Assembly: GCA_018266075.1 (NCBI GenBank) | Contig: JAFEBB010000019.1 | Coordinates: 1 to 64,000 of the forward strand | From: Deltaproteobacteria bacterium | GTDB lineage: Bacteria > Myxococcota > Myxococcia > Myxococcales > SZAS-1 | DNA: 64,000 nucleotides | Reading direction: 5' to 3' | Shown here: one piece after another, positions 21,473-30,102 of the stretch | Layout: each line of letters opens with the position of its first letter | Position numbering within the stretch: position 1 is the first letter of the stretch | Position numbers and translations under genes: made by a program | The notes under the pieces: generated by a model | What the model was told of the DNA's origin: nothing | The model's input: the letters and a program-made list of their open reading frames with translations, nothing else | Databases searched by the model: none

Positions 21473-22334
21473 GGAACGTCGCCAGGCGCTGCGAGAGCCA
21501 GCGACGGAACTCGTCCGTCGTCGGCGGACAGTGGTTCGACTGCTTCAAGAGCTCGCTGTCCTTCAGGCCCTTCAGCAACTCCGGCGCGCGCTTCAGGATC
21601 GGCGCGCCCGGAAACTGGCAGTCCTGATCCGCGGCAATCACCAGTGCCGGCCCGGTGAAGCCCGCGAGCTCCTCGACCGTCGCCAGCGGCGGCACGCGCA
21701 TGTCGAGCGTGTACGAGAGGAACGCGTCGCCCAGGTACCCGGTCCAGTCGTCGCCGTGGGTGGTCAGCAGGTGCCGCAGGAAGCGCTCCAGCCGCGCCGG
21801 CGAGGGAAACGCGCGGTACATCATCATCGGCAGGCCGACCTTGAAGAGGCCATCCATCGCCGGACTCGCGACCATGCCCGCGGGCACGAGCAGCGCGAGC
21901 CGATCGATGCGCGCAGGCGCGTGCGCCGCGAGCCGCAGCGCTGCGAAGCCTCCCCAGCTCACGCCCAGCACGTGCGCGCGCGGGAGCGAGAGCGCGTCCA
22001 TCACTTCGCTGAGCCATATTCCATAAGCATTTCCCGCGACCGGCGGCCGGACGTCGGCGCTCATCACCGATTGCCCGAGCACGTCGACCGAATGCACGCG
22101 GAACTTGTCGAGCAGCGGCCCGAGCTCGCCCAGCATGTGCGCCGACGACGCCAGCGCGCCGTGCAGGGCAACCAACGGCGGCGCGTTCTCGGGACCCGCG
22201 CTGAGCACGTGCGTCTCGCCGAGGCTGGTGGCCACGCGGCGCGCGCTCGTCTCGACGGGGATCTTGGCGCGGAAGCGCTCGTGCCAATCCGCGACCTTCT
22301 GGCGGCCGGCCTCGCTGCGGAACATCACGCCCAT
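21459..22334 (-). CDS. Alpha/beta hydrolase
   Basis: 291 residues. The oxyanion motif is VALHGALASS, the nucleophile elbow GVSWGG (Ser126), the acid AADQDCQFPG and the catalytic His in QSNHCPP. A GAGGGAG ribosome-binding site lies 7 bases upstream of ATG. The closest types are cytosolic esterases or peroxidases of the proline-iminopeptidase/BioH style; substrate is not predictable. Confidence 0.82.
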   Translation of the reverse strand: MGVMFRSEAGRQKVADWHERFRAKIPVETSARRVATSLGETHVLSAGPENAPPLVALHGALASSAHMLGELGPLLDKFRVHSVDVLGQSVMSADVRPPVAGNAYGIWLSEVMDALSLPRAHVLGVSWGGFAALRLAAHAPARIDRLALLVPAGMVASPAMDGLFKVGLPMMMYRAFPSPARLERFLRHLLTTHGDDWTGYLGDAFLSYTLDMRVPPLATVEELAGFTGPALVIAADQDCQFPGAPILKRAPELLKGLKDSELLKQSNHCPPTTDEFRRWLSQRLATFLTSS

Positions 22335-22383
22335 CGCGCGCTCCCTCGGGATGCGCGCTGCGTAGCACAGGATGTCTGTTCGG

Positions 22384-23157
22384 TCAGTGCGTCACGGCTG
22401 CCACGTCGTGCGCGCGCGGCTGGGCCAGGAAAGCGCGCACGCCCCCGAGGAGCGCGTCGGCCACCTGGTCCTGGTACTCGGCGGTGCTGAGCTTCTTGCC
22501 CTCCTCGGGGTGGCTGATGAAGCCCACCTCGCAGAGGATCGCCGGCATCTGCGCGCCCATCAGCACCACGAACGGCGCCTGCTGCACGCCGTGATCCACC
22601 GCGTGCAGCTTGGTCACCAGCGATCCGTGCACCGCCTTCGCCAGCCGCGAGGCGTCCTGGTGCGCGGCGGTGAGCGTGAGGTCGTCGAGGATCATCGAGA
22701 GATCGTTGGCCGACTTCTTCTTCGGGCCGTCGTCGGCGTTCTCCATCGCCGCCACCTTCGCCGCCCGCTCGTCCGACGCATCCGCCGAGAGGAAGTACGT
22801 CTCGATGCCCTCCACGTGCTGCCGCTCGTAGCGCGTGGGCATCGAGTTCAGGTGGATGCTCAAGAAGAGGTCCGCGCCGTGCGAGTTCGCGAAGGCGATG
22901 CGCCGGCCGAGGAAGAGGTGCTCGTCGGTCTCGCGGGTGAGCAGCACCACCGCGCCCAGGTCGGTGCGCAGCCTGGCCGCCAGCTTCTTGGAGATGGCGA
23001 GCGTGAGGTCCTTCTCCCAGACGCCCTTTGCCACGCCCGGCGCGCCGTCCTGCGGCCCGCCATGGCCCGGGTCGATGACCACGGTGAGCTTGTGCTCCTC
23101 CGCCTGCGCGAGCGCGGGCGCGACGAGCACTGCCAAGCTGAGGAGGACCCAGCGCAT
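22384..23157 (-). CDS. N-acetylmuramoyl-L-alanine amidase (Amidase_3)
   Basis: 257 residues with a signal peptide (MRWVLLSLAVLVAPALAQA). The zinc-amidase core runs from VVIDPGHGGPQDGA through NSHGADLFLSIHLNS and ends with AILCEVGFISHPEEG, carrying the metal ligands and catalytic Glu. It cleaves peptide side chains from peptidoglycan during cell separation. There is no AMIN targeting domain, so it is a short AmiA-like version. The ATG at 23157 was chosen for the signal peptide; upstream codons are non-homologous. Confidence 0.92.
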   Translation of the reverse strand: MRWVLLSLAVLVAPALAQAEEHKLTVVIDPGHGGPQDGAPGVAKGVWEKDLTLAISKKLAARLRTDLGAVVLLTRETDEHLFLGRRIAFANSHGADLFLSIHLNSMPTRYERQHVEGIETYFLSADASDERAAKVAAMENADDGPKKKSANDLSMILDDLTLTAAHQDASRLAKAVHGSLVTKLHAVDHGVQQAPFVVLMGAQMPAILCEVGFISHPEEGKKLSTAEYQDQVADALLGGVRAFLAQPRAHDVAAVTH

Positions 23158-23167
23158 GATCTGGATC

Positions 23168-23173
23168 AGCCTA
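23168..23173 (-). promoter_or_regulatory. -10-like TAGGCT upstream of the amidase
   Basis: On the minus strand TAGGCT ends 10 bases before the amidase ATG, and no Shine-Dalgarno is present. A leader of about 3-4 bases is implied if it is used. Confidence 0.32.
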
Positions 23174-23263
23174 GCCGGATCCCGCAGGGGCGCCAAAATC
23201 ACGGCCCTGGCGGATCCGACCGGATCCGGCGATCAGGGCTCACGATCTGACACGGGTACCCCG

Positions 23264-23269
23264 TAGAAT
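23264..23269 (+). promoter_or_regulatory. -10-like TAGAAT upstream of dnaB
   Basis: TAGAAT ends 9 bases before the dnaB ATG at 23279. No ribosome-binding site lies between, suggesting a leaderless or nearly leaderless message. Confidence 0.42.
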
Positions 23270-23278
23270 CGCCCGGCC

Positions 23279-24640
23279 ATGCTCGAGTCGCCTCCGTCTT
23301 CCCCGCCCGCAAACAGCAAGCACGTGCCCCAGGACTACGCCGCCGAGCGCGCGGTGCTGGGCGGCATCCTCGCCGACAAGCGCAAGATCGCCGACGTGGC
23401 CACCATCGTCCGCCGCGACGACTTCTTCTACGAGCCGCACGCCGAGATCTTCGAGGCCTGCCTCAACCTCGAGGGCCAGCTCCGCCCCATCGACACGCTC
23501 ACGCTCGCCGAGGAGCTCAAGACGCGCGGCACACTCGCGCAGGTGGGCGGGCTCGCGTACCTGGCGGACCTCGACTCGGCCGCGCCCACGGCTGCGAACG
23601 CCACCGAGTACGCGCGCATCGTGGCCGACAAGGCCCTGCGCCGGCGCCTGCTCGATGCCGCGCGCGGCGTCGTCGAGCTCGCCGCGAAAGAAGAAGGCCC
23701 CACCGACGAGCTCCTCGACGAGGCCCAGAAGCGCATCTTCGCGATCGGTGAGGAGCGCGTCACCGGCGAGCCCAAGAAGATCGTCGAGGTGATGGAGAAG
23801 ACCCTCGACCTCCTCGACAAGCTCCGCCAGACGCGCGGCGGCATCACCGGCCTGCCCACCGGCTTCTACGACCTGGACAAGCAGCTCACCGGCCTGCACG
23901 GCGGCGAGCTCATCGTGCTCGCCGCGCGCCCCGGCGTCGGCAAGACGAGCTTCGCCCTGAACATGGCCATGCACGCCGCCGTGAAGGAGAAGAAAGGCGT
24001 CGCGATCTTCTCGCTGGAAATGCCCGCGGACCAGCTCGCGCTGCGCTTGCTCGCGAGCGAGGCGCGCGTGTCGCTGAAGCGCCTGCGCGAAGGCGGCCTC
24101 TCCGACCACGACATGGGCAAGATCAACACCGCCGCGGCCGAGCTCTACCAGGCGCCGATCTACCTCGACGACTCGGGCTCGCTGAACGCCTTCGACCTGC
24201 GCGCCAAGGCCCGGCGCCTCAAGCAGCGCGAGAAGACGCTCTCGCTCATCGTCATCGACTACCTGCAGCTCATGAGCGGCGCCGGCCGCTCCGACTCGCG
24301 CGAGCAGGAAGTCGCGCAGATCTCCCGCGCGCTCAAGCAGCTGGCCAAGGAGCTGGAGATCCCGATCGTCGCGCTCAGCCAGCTGAACCGAAAGGTCGAA
24401 GAGCGCAAGGACGGCCGGCCCATGCTCAGCGACCTGCGCGAGTCGGGCGCCATCGAGCAGGACGCCGACGTGGTGATGTTCATCCACCCCGAAGAGGCCG
24501 ACGGCGAGAGCATGCAGGGCACCACGCCCATCGAGCTCATCGTGGCCAAGCAGCGAAACGGCCCCACCGGCGGCGTGCCCCTCATCTTGCTCCAGGAGTA
24601 CACGCGGTTCGAGAATCGGGCCCGAGGGGACATGCAGTGA
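23279..24640 (+). CDS. dnaB: Replicative DNA helicase DnaB
   Basis: 453 residues, normal length and no intein. The N-terminal domain (PQDYAAERAVLGGIL) is followed by the RecA-fold helicase with Walker A LAARPGVGKTSFALN, Walker B LIVIDYLQLMSG, and the QLNRKVEERKDGRP and LRESGAIEQDADVVMFIHPEE motifs. The hexamer unwinds the replication fork and recruits primase. It overlaps the next gene by GTGA. It is not next to rplI, its usual neighbour in many bacteria. Confidence 0.97.
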   Translation: MLESPPSSPPANSKHVPQDYAAERAVLGGILADKRKIADVATIVRRDDFFYEPHAEIFEACLNLEGQLRPIDTLTLAEELKTRGTLAQVGGLAYLADLDSAAPTAANATEYARIVADKALRRRLLDAARGVVELAAKEEGPTDELLDEAQKRIFAIGEERVTGEPKKIVEVMEKTLDLLDKLRQTRGGITGLPTGFYDLDKQLTGLHGGELIVLAARPGVGKTSFALNMAMHAAVKEKKGVAIFSLEMPADQLALRLLASEARVSLKRLREGGLSDHDMGKINTAAAELYQAPIYLDDSGSLNAFDLRAKARRLKQREKTLSLIVIDYLQLMSGAGRSDSREQEVAQISRALKQLAKELEIPIVALSQLNRKVEERKDGRPMLSDLRESGAIEQDADVVMFIHPEEADGESMQGTTPIELIVAKQRNGPTGGVPLILLQEYTRFENRARGDMQ

Positions 24641-25542
24641 GCCGACCTCCCACCCGACCGCCGCCCGACGGCACGCCGCCCGCGCGGATCCTCGTCGTCG
24701 ACGACGACCTGCACACGCGCGAATTGCTGCGCGAGCTCTGCGAGAGCCAGGGCCACACCGTGCAGCTGGCGGCCGACGGCCACGCGGCGCTGGCCGAGGT
24801 GGGAACGTTCCGGCCCGACCTGGTGCTGCTCGACGTGATGATCCCCGGCATCGACGGGTTCGGCGTGCTCAGCCAGCTCCGCGGCGATCCCAAGACCGCC
24901 AAGCTGCCGGTGATCATCCTCACCGCGGCCACCGATCTCGAAGGCAAGATTCGCGGCATCGAGCTCGGCGCCGACGATTATATAACCAAACCGTTTCGTT
25001 TGTTCGAGCTCACCACCCGCGTGCGCTCGACGTTGGTCGTGCGCGCGTACCAGGAGCGGCTGCAGGCCGCCGAGGCCGAGCTGGAGGGCCTGCGCACCGG
25101 TGATCCGCTCACGGGCACGGGCAGCTACCCGCAGCTCCGCGCTGGCCTGGTGTACGAGCTGGCGCGCGCGCGGCGCTACGCGCGGCCGCTCGCGGCGATG
25201 CTCATCACCATCGAGAACTTCGACGAGCTGCGCGGCCAGCTCGGCCGCAGCGAGATCGATCGCTTCACGCACGGGCTCAGCGGCGCCCTGCGCGCGGGCC
25301 TGCGCGAGACGGACCGGCTCTTCCGCATCGACCTCGACGAGTTCGTGGCCGTGCTCCCCGAGACCGACGCCGCCGGCGCCGAGGCCGCGCGCGCCCGGGT
25401 GCTCGGTGAGTTGCAGAGCCACAAGGCTGGCTTGAAGGTCAGCGCGGGAATCGGCCTCGTCGGCGACCCCAAGACCGCCACGCCCGAGGAGATCATGCGC
25501 TCCGCCCAGCGCGATCTCGAGGCCCGCCTCAAGGTCGGATGA
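24637..25542 (+). CDS. Response regulator with degenerate GGDEF-like output domain
   Basis: 301 residues. The REC domain is complete (acidic DDD at 22-24, phosphoacceptor Asp66, Thr96, Lys118 in ITKPF). A GGDEF-type fold follows from DPLTGTGSYPQLR at about residue 155, but the active-site loop reads FRIDLDEF instead of RxGGDEF. Diguanylate cyclase activity is therefore unlikely; it may bind nucleotide or a partner. It starts at GTG inside the dnaB stop and overlaps thpR by ATGA. Codons at 24975-24996 are AT-rich and include a rare ATA. Confidence 0.82.
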   Translation: MSRPPTRPPPDGTPPARILVVDDDLHTRELLRELCESQGHTVQLAADGHAALAEVGTFRPDLVLLDVMIPGIDGFGVLSQLRGDPKTAKLPVIILTAATDLEGKIRGIELGADDYITKPFRLFELTTRVRSTLVVRAYQERLQAAEAELEGLRTGDPLTGTGSYPQLRAGLVYELARARRYARPLAAMLITIENFDELRGQLGRSEIDRFTHGLSGALRAGLRETDRLFRIDLDEFVAVLPETDAAGAEAARARVLGELQSHKAGLKVSAGIGLVGDPKTATPEEIMRSAQRDLEARLKVG

Positions 25543-26102
25543 GCGTCCGCGCGTTCGTGGCGCTGGAGTTGCCGGAGCCCGTGCGCGACGCGCTCGCGGC
25601 CGCCGCGGAGAGCGCCAAGGCCCACGCGCCGGGCAAGCTCTCCTGGACCGCGATTGAGAAACTGCACCTGACGCTGGTGTTCCTCGGCGCGAGCGAGCCC
25701 GAGAAGCTGACCGAGCTCCAGAAGAGCCTCGACGAGGAAGCACGCGCAACGAAGCCCTTCTCGCTCGCGCTCGCGGGGCCGGGTGTCTTTCCGAGTCCAC
25801 GCAAGCCGAGCGTGTTGTGGATCGGGCTGCAGCCATCGCCTGAGTTGGTGGCGCTGCAGGCTGGCGTGGCCAAGCGCTGCCAGGCGCTCGGCTGGACGCT
25901 CGAGGATCGCGCGTACGCGGCGCACCTCACGCTCGCTCGCGTGAAGTTCGCCGGGCCGCCGGGCAAGCTCTGGGACGCGTGGAAGGACGTGAAGCCGCCG
26001 GAGCTGCGCTGGGACGTGCACGAGCTCACGCTGATGCGGAGCGACACCACGCCGGGCGGCGCCGTGTACAGCGCGCTTGGCCGCTCGCCGCTCGGACGCT
26101 GA
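25539..26102 (+). CDS. thpR: RNA 2',3'-cyclic phosphodiesterase (LigT/ThpR)
   Basis: 187 residues, the usual size. The two catalytic HxTx motifs are intact: HLTL at His43/Thr45 and HLTL at His129/Thr131. Members hydrolyse 2',3'-cyclic phosphate RNA ends and act as weak 2'-5' ligases in vitro. Its ATG overlaps the stop of the response-regulator gene, so it is the last gene of the dnaB operon. Confidence 0.93.
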   Translation: MSVRAFVALELPEPVRDALAAAAESAKAHAPGKLSWTAIEKLHLTLVFLGASEPEKLTELQKSLDEEARATKPFSLALAGPGVFPSPRKPSVLWIGLQPSPELVALQAGVAKRCQALGWTLEDRAYAAHLTLARVKFAGPPGKLWDAWKDVKPPELRWDVHELTLMRSDTTPGGAVYSALGRSPLGR

Positions 26103-26112
26103 GTCGCGTGCC

Positions 26113-26118
26113 TAACTT
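26113..26118 (+). promoter_or_regulatory. -10-like TAACTT, leaderless-type
   Basis: TAACTT ends exactly 6 bases before the ATG at 26125 and no Shine-Dalgarno is present. It supports the small downstream ORF being expressed. Confidence 0.35.
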
Positions 26119-26124
26119 CGTCCC

Positions 26125-26367
26125 ATGTGGCGAATGGCTCTCCTCGCGTTGACGCTGGGTGTCCCGGGCGAGCCCGAGACGCCCGCGAAGCTCGTATGCG
26201 CGCCGGCGTCGAAGCCGCTTCGCTTCATGCCCGACGCAGGGCCCCCGCCTGGATTCGATCGGATCCGCTGCGGGCTCGAGGCGCCCAGGCCGCCGCCCAA
26301 CATCACGCCGCCGAGCGTGGTCGACCAGCCCGCCGGCCTGCCGCTCAACCTCTACACGGGCCGCTGA
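26125..26367 (+). CDS. Small exported Pro-rich protein, uncharacterised
   Basis: 80 residues. A weakly hydrophobic start (MWRMALLALTLGVPG) could act as a signal. The rest is Pro-rich with two Cys (near 25 and 49) that could pair. No family was recognised. Support comes from the TAnnnT hexamer placed exactly before the ATG and from its fit between thpR and the biotin operator. The stop codon begins the dyad TGACAG-GCG-CTGTCA. Confidence 0.4.
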   Translation: MWRMALLALTLGVPGEPETPAKLVCAPASKPLRFMPDAGPPPGFDRIRCGLEAPRPPPNITPPSVVDQPAGLPLNLYTGR

Positions 26368-26374
26368 CAGGCGC

Positions 26375-26404
26375 TGTCAACCTCACTCGAGTCGACGGTT
26401 GACG
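26375..26404 (+). promoter_or_regulatory. BirA-like operator before bioF
   Basis: TGTCAACC (26375-26382), a 14-base spacer and GGTTGACG (26397-26404) form an inverted repeat with perfect 7-base arms GTCAACC/GGTTGAC. The arms match the biotin repressor BirA box (GTnAACC ... GGTTnAC). The right arm overlaps the predicted -35 element of bioF, the usual place for repression. A second dyad, TGACAG-GCG-CTGTCA (26365-26379), overlaps the left arm. Confidence 0.7.
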
Positions 26405-26427
26405 GTGCTGGGCTCGGCCAGTAGCTT
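26399..26427 (+). promoter_or_regulatory. Predicted bioF promoter
   Basis: TTGACG (26399-26404) and TAGCTT (26422-26427) are 17 bases apart. The -10 ends 9 bases before the bioF ATG, and no ribosome-binding site is present, implying a leader of only a few bases. Confidence 0.5.
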
Positions 26428-26436
26428 GCCCGGCGC

Positions 26437-27588
26437 ATGGGCGTGGCCGATCGCATCGCCGCTGAAGAGCTTTCGCGGCTCGAGGCCGAGGGACTGCTGC
26501 GTGCGCTCGAGCCACTGGAGTCGCCGCAGGGTGCCCGCGTGCGCGTGGGCGGGCGCGAGCTCGTCAACCTCTCCAGCAACGACTACCTGGGGCTCGCGAA
26601 CGCGCCGGAGCTGGCGGAGGCCGTCGCGCGCGCGGCTCAAACGGGCACGGGCGCAGGCGCGTCGCGGCTCATCGTGGGCTCGCTGCCGATTCACGCGGAG
26701 CTCGAGCGCGCGCTGGCCGAGCACGAGGGCGCCGAGGCCGCACTGCTCTTCGGCTCCGGATATTCGGCGAACGTGGGCGTGGTGCAGGCGCTCGTGGGCG
26801 CCGGCGACGCGGTCTTCTCCGACGCGCTGAACCACGCGAGCCTCATCGATGGCGCGCGGCTCTCGCGTGCGACGGTGCATGTCTATCCGCACCTCGATCT
26901 CGCGGACCTCGAGCGCGCGCTCGCGTCGTCGACCGCGCGCCGCAAGCTCATCGCCACCGACTCGGTGTTCAGCATGGACGGCGACCTCGCGCCGCTGCCC
27001 GAGCTGGTGGCGCTCGCGAAGAAGCAGAACGCGATGCTCGTGGTCGATGAAGCCCACGCGACCGGCGTCTTCGGCGCGCGCGGAGGCGGGCTCTGCGAAG
27101 CCGAGAGCTGCGCGGCGGACATCGACGTGCGCGTGGGCACGCTCTCCAAGGGCGCGGGCTCGTACGGCGCGTTCGCGGTCGGCTCGCGCACGGTGATCGC
27201 CCTCCTCGCGAATCGCGCCCGCTCGTTCGTCTTCTCCACCGCGCTGCCGCCGACCGTCTGCGCCGCGTCGCTGGCCGCGCTGGAGCAGATTCGAAATCCC
27301 GCTCGACGCGAAGCGCTCTGGCGCAACGTGCACCACTTCGCGCGCGGCCTGCGCGCGCTCGACCTGCCGGCTGAGCCGCGCTCGCCCATCTTTCCCATCG
27401 TGCTCGGGACGCCGGAGCGCGCGCTGGACGCCGCGTCGAAGCTGCGCGCGCGGGGCGTGCTCGCCAAGGCCATTCGGCCTCCGACGGTGCCGCCCGGGAC
27501 GAGCCGGCTGCGGCTCTCGCTCTCCGCGGGGCACACGCTCGCCGACCTCGACCTCGCGCTCGATGCCCTGCGAGCCGCGCTCCGATGA
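26437..27588 (+). CDS. bioF: 8-amino-7-oxononanoate synthase
   Basis: 383 residues. A PLP enzyme that condenses pimeloyl-ACP/CoA with alanine, the first committed ring-building step in biotin synthesis. Signatures are [13 protein letters not shown] near residue 44, [12 protein letters not shown], the PLP-contact [13 protein letters not shown] and the Schiff-base lysine in [11 protein letters not shown]. It heads the biotin cluster behind the BirA-like operator. Paralogous alpha-oxoamine synthases (Kbl, HemA) are excluded by context with bioA and bioD. Confidence 0.94.
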   Translation: MGVADRIAAEELSRLEAEGLLRALEPLESPQGARVRVGGRELVNLSSNDYLGLANAPELAEAVARAAQTGTGAGASRLIVGSLPIHAELERALAEHEGAEAALLFGSGYSANVGVVQALVGAGDAVFSDALNHASLIDGARLSRATVHVYPHLDLADLERALASSTARRKLIATDSVFSMDGDLAPLPELVALAKKQNAMLVVDEAHATGVFGARGGGLCEAESCAADIDVRVGTLSKGAGSYGAFAVGSRTVIALLANRARSFVFSTALPPTVCAASLAALEQIRNPARREALWRNVHHFARGLRALDLPAEPRSPIFPIVLGTPERALDAASKLRARGVLAKAIRPPTVPPGTSRLRLSLSAGHTLADLDLALDALRAALR

Positions 27589-27623
27589 CCGGAAGCGATC
27601 GAACAATCCGGACGGATCTGGGT

Positions 27624-27629
27624 TAGCGT
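27624..27629 (+). promoter_or_regulatory. -10-like TAGCGT, leaderless-type
   Basis: TAGCGT ends 6 bases before the ATG at 27636, with no Shine-Dalgarno. It hints that the unknown gene inside the biotin cluster has its own promoter. Confidence 0.33.
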
Positions 27630-27635
27630 CATGAC

Positions 27636-27995
27636 ATGCCCGTCCCCAAGATCCCTCTCGCCGAGGCCATGGCGCAGCTTCAGACCCTCGGGCCCGTGCG
27701 CGTGCTGGTCAGCTCCGGCGTGGCCACCGCGGTCCTCGACGGCAAGCTCGGCTTCGAGCAAAAGGGGAACGACGCCGTCTTCAGCGTGGGCTGCGCCTGC
27801 CGCATCTCCGTCCCGCGCGAGCGCGTCCGCCACGTGGTGCTCTCCGAGAAGGAGCACGACGGCGCCAACGTGGCCCACGCCCAGCTCTTCGACGGCAACT
27901 ACGACAAGCTGTGCGCGCTCATCTTCCCCCAGGGCGTGGAAGGCGCGCGCCAGATGGTCCAGAAGCTCGACGGCAACGACTTCGAGATCGGCTAG
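27636..27995 (+). CDS. Uncharacterised protein inside the biotin cluster
   Basis: 119 residues, soluble and probably alpha/beta, with no signal peptide. It contains VGCACRISVPRERVRHVVLSE in the middle with a Cys pair (CAC), and ends KLDGNDFEIG. A faint resemblance in layout to a half HutX/ChuX haem-handling fold was considered but is not secure. It lies 47 bases after bioF and 21 before bioA. A role in biotin synthesis is only a guess from position. Confidence 0.6.
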   Translation: MPVPKIPLAEAMAQLQTLGPVRVLVSSGVATAVLDGKLGFEQKGNDAVFSVGCACRISVPRERVRHVVLSEKEHDGANVAHAQLFDGNYDKLCALIFPQGVEGARQMVQKLDGNDFEIG

Positions 27996-28016
27996 CCGTC
28001 TCTCCCGAGGACAGCG

Positions 28017-29372
28017 ATGAGTCGCGAACGCCACGCGCGCCTGGCCGCGCTGGACAAGGCACACGTCTGGCACCCGTTCACCCAGATGCAGGGCTGGGAC
28101 GAGGAAGATCCGCTCATCATCGAGCGCGCCGAGGGCAGCTGGCTCATCGATGACGAGGGCAAGCGCTACCTGGATGGCGTCAGCTCGCTCTGGGTCACCG
28201 TGCACGGCCACCGCAAGAAGGAGCTCGACGACGCCGTGTGCGCCCAGCTCGATCGCGTGGCGCACTCCACCCTGCTCGGACTCGCGAGCGTGCCCTCGCT
28301 GGAGCTCGCCGCGGAGCTGGTGAAGCGCGCGCCCGCAGGCTTAACCAAAGTGTTCTATTCGGACTCGGGCTCCACGAGCGTCGAAGTGGCGCTGAAAATG
28401 GCGTTCCAGTTCTGGCGCCAGAGCGGCCGGCCCGAGAGAAAGCGCTTCCTCGCGCTGGGCGAGGCGTACCACGGCGATACGCTGGGCTCGGTGAGCGTCG
28501 GCGGCATGGAGCTCTTCCACGACATCTTCCGGCCGCTGCTCTTCGACGTGCTCCGCGCGCCCACCAGCTATTGCTACCGCTGCCCGCTGGGGAAGACGTT
28601 CCCCTCGTGCGAGAGCGCGTGCGCCGGCGAGATGGAGCGGATGATCGCGGAGCACGCGCACGAGCTGGCGGCCGTGGTCGTGGAGCCGTTGATGCAGGGC
28701 GCCGCGGGGATGATCGCCCAGCCCAAGGGCTACCTCGCGCGCGTGGCGGCCGCGTGTCGCAAGCACGATGTGCTGCTCGTCGTCGACGAGGTGGCGACGG
28801 GATTCGGTCGAACCGGGACGCTCTTCGCCTGCGAGCAGGAGGGCGTGACGCCGGATCTGCTCTGCGTCGCGAAGGGGCTCACCGGCGGCTACCTGCCGCT
28901 CGCGGCCACGCTGGCCACGCAGAAGATCTTCGACGCCTTCCGCGGGCCGTTCGAGAGCAGGCGCACCTTCTTCCACGGGCACACCTACACGGGAAACCCG
29001 CTCGCGTGCGCGGCCGCGCTGGCCAACCTGGCGCTCTTCGATCGCGAGCACACGCTCGATCACGTGCGCGATCTCGAGCCGACGATGCAGCGCGGGCTCG
29101 CGGCCATCGCCGAGCTGCCGCACGTGGGCGACATTCGCCGACGCGGGATGATGATCGGCATCGAGCTCGTCAAAGAACGCGCCACGAAGAGCGAATACGA
29201 CTACGCGACGCGAATGGGTCATCGCGTGATCTGCGAGGCGCGCGAGCGTGGCGTGGTGATCCGGCCACTGGGAAATGTCGTGGTGCTGATGCCGCCGCTG
29301 TCCATCTCCAGCGACGAACTGGCGCTGCTGCTCGACGTGACGCGCGCGTCGATCGAGCGGGTCACGGCCTGA
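28017..29372 (+). CDS. bioA: Adenosylmethionine-8-amino-7-oxononanoate aminotransferase
   Basis: 451 residues. It transfers an amino group from SAM to KAPA, giving DAPA, with PLP. HVWHPFTQM near the N-terminus is a BioA hallmark. YLDGVSSLWVTVHGH, the DEVATGFGRTG motif and the PLP lysine in CVAKGLTGGYLPL are intact. It uses a TTA leucine codon in the patch 28341-28354, which is very unusual in this GC-rich setting. It overlaps bioD by one base (TGATG). Confidence 0.96.
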   Translation: MSRERHARLAALDKAHVWHPFTQMQGWDEEDPLIIERAEGSWLIDDEGKRYLDGVSSLWVTVHGHRKKELDDAVCAQLDRVAHSTLLGLASVPSLELAAELVKRAPAGLTKVFYSDSGSTSVEVALKMAFQFWRQSGRPERKRFLALGEAYHGDTLGSVSVGGMELFHDIFRPLLFDVLRAPTSYCYRCPLGKTFPSCESACAGEMERMIAEHAHELAAVVVEPLMQGAAGMIAQPKGYLARVAAACRKHDVLLVVDEVATGFGRTGTLFACEQEGVTPDLLCVAKGLTGGYLPLAATLATQKIFDAFRGPFESRRTFFHGHTYTGNPLACAAALANLALFDREHTLDHVRDLEPTMQRGLAAIAELPHVGDIRRRGMMIGIELVKERATKSEYDYATRMGHRVICEARERGVVIRPLGNVVVLMPPLSISSDELALLLDVTRASIERVTA

Positions 29373-30052
29373 TGCGCGGGCTCTTCGTCACCGGCACGGA
29401 CACCGGCGTGGGCAAAACCGCGGTGAGCTGCGCGATCGCGGCGCATGCGCGCGCCCATGGCGTGGCGCTCGCGGTGATGAAGCCGGCCGAGACGGGCTGC
29501 ACCGACACGGCTCCGGAGGACGCGCTCGCCCTCCGCGACGCCGCCGGATCCACGGATCCGCTCGAGCTGGTGTGTCCCTATCGCTTGCCCGAGCCGCTCG
29601 CGCCCGCGGTGGCTGCGCGGCGCGCCGGGCGGACGCTCTCGATTTCGCACGTCGTCGACTGCGCTCGGAAGCTCGGCGAGGCGCGGCCGCTGCTCGTGGA
29701 AGGTGCAGGCGGCCTGCTGGTGCCGTTCACGGAGCGTGAAACCAACGCCGACCTCATTGGCGCGCTGGGCTTGCCCGTGCTGGTCGTGGCGCGTGCGGGG
29801 CTGGGGACCATCAATCACACCGCGCTCACGGTGGAGGCGCTGCGCGCGCGCAAGCTGGAGATTCGCGCGGTGGTGCTCAACGCCACCAGCGAGCCGGATC
29901 TCTCCGCGCAGGACAACGCGCGCGAGATTGCGCGACTCACCGGTTCGCAAGTTTTCGGACCGCTCGCATTCGTGTCGGATCCGCGCGCGCGACGAGATCA
30001 ACTTTTCCGATTTGCGGGCGGAAAAATCGATCCGCTGATTTGGCTCGCCTAG
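29372..30052 (+). CDS. bioD: Dethiobiotin synthetase
   Basis: 226 residues. It closes the ureido ring of dethiobiotin from DAPA, CO2 and ATP. The P-loop FVTGTDTGVGKTAVS is at residues 5-19, followed by VMKPAETGC and LLVEGAGGLLVPF. ATG 29372 lies in the bioA stop. bioB and any bioC/bioH are not in the window, so the cluster is split. Confidence 0.95.
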   Translation: MRGLFVTGTDTGVGKTAVSCAIAAHARAHGVALAVMKPAETGCTDTAPEDALALRDAAGSTDPLELVCPYRLPEPLAPAVAARRAGRTLSISHVVDCARKLGEARPLLVEGAGGLLVPFTERETNADLIGALGLPVLVVARAGLGTINHTALTVEALRARKLEIRAVVLNATSEPDLSAQDNAREIARLTGSQVFGPLAFVSDPRARRDQLFRFAGGKIDPLIWLA

Positions 30053-30102
30053 ATTCCTTTTCACCTCGCGCGGCATCGCCGCCGAGCTCCGGAAAAGGAC
30101 TC

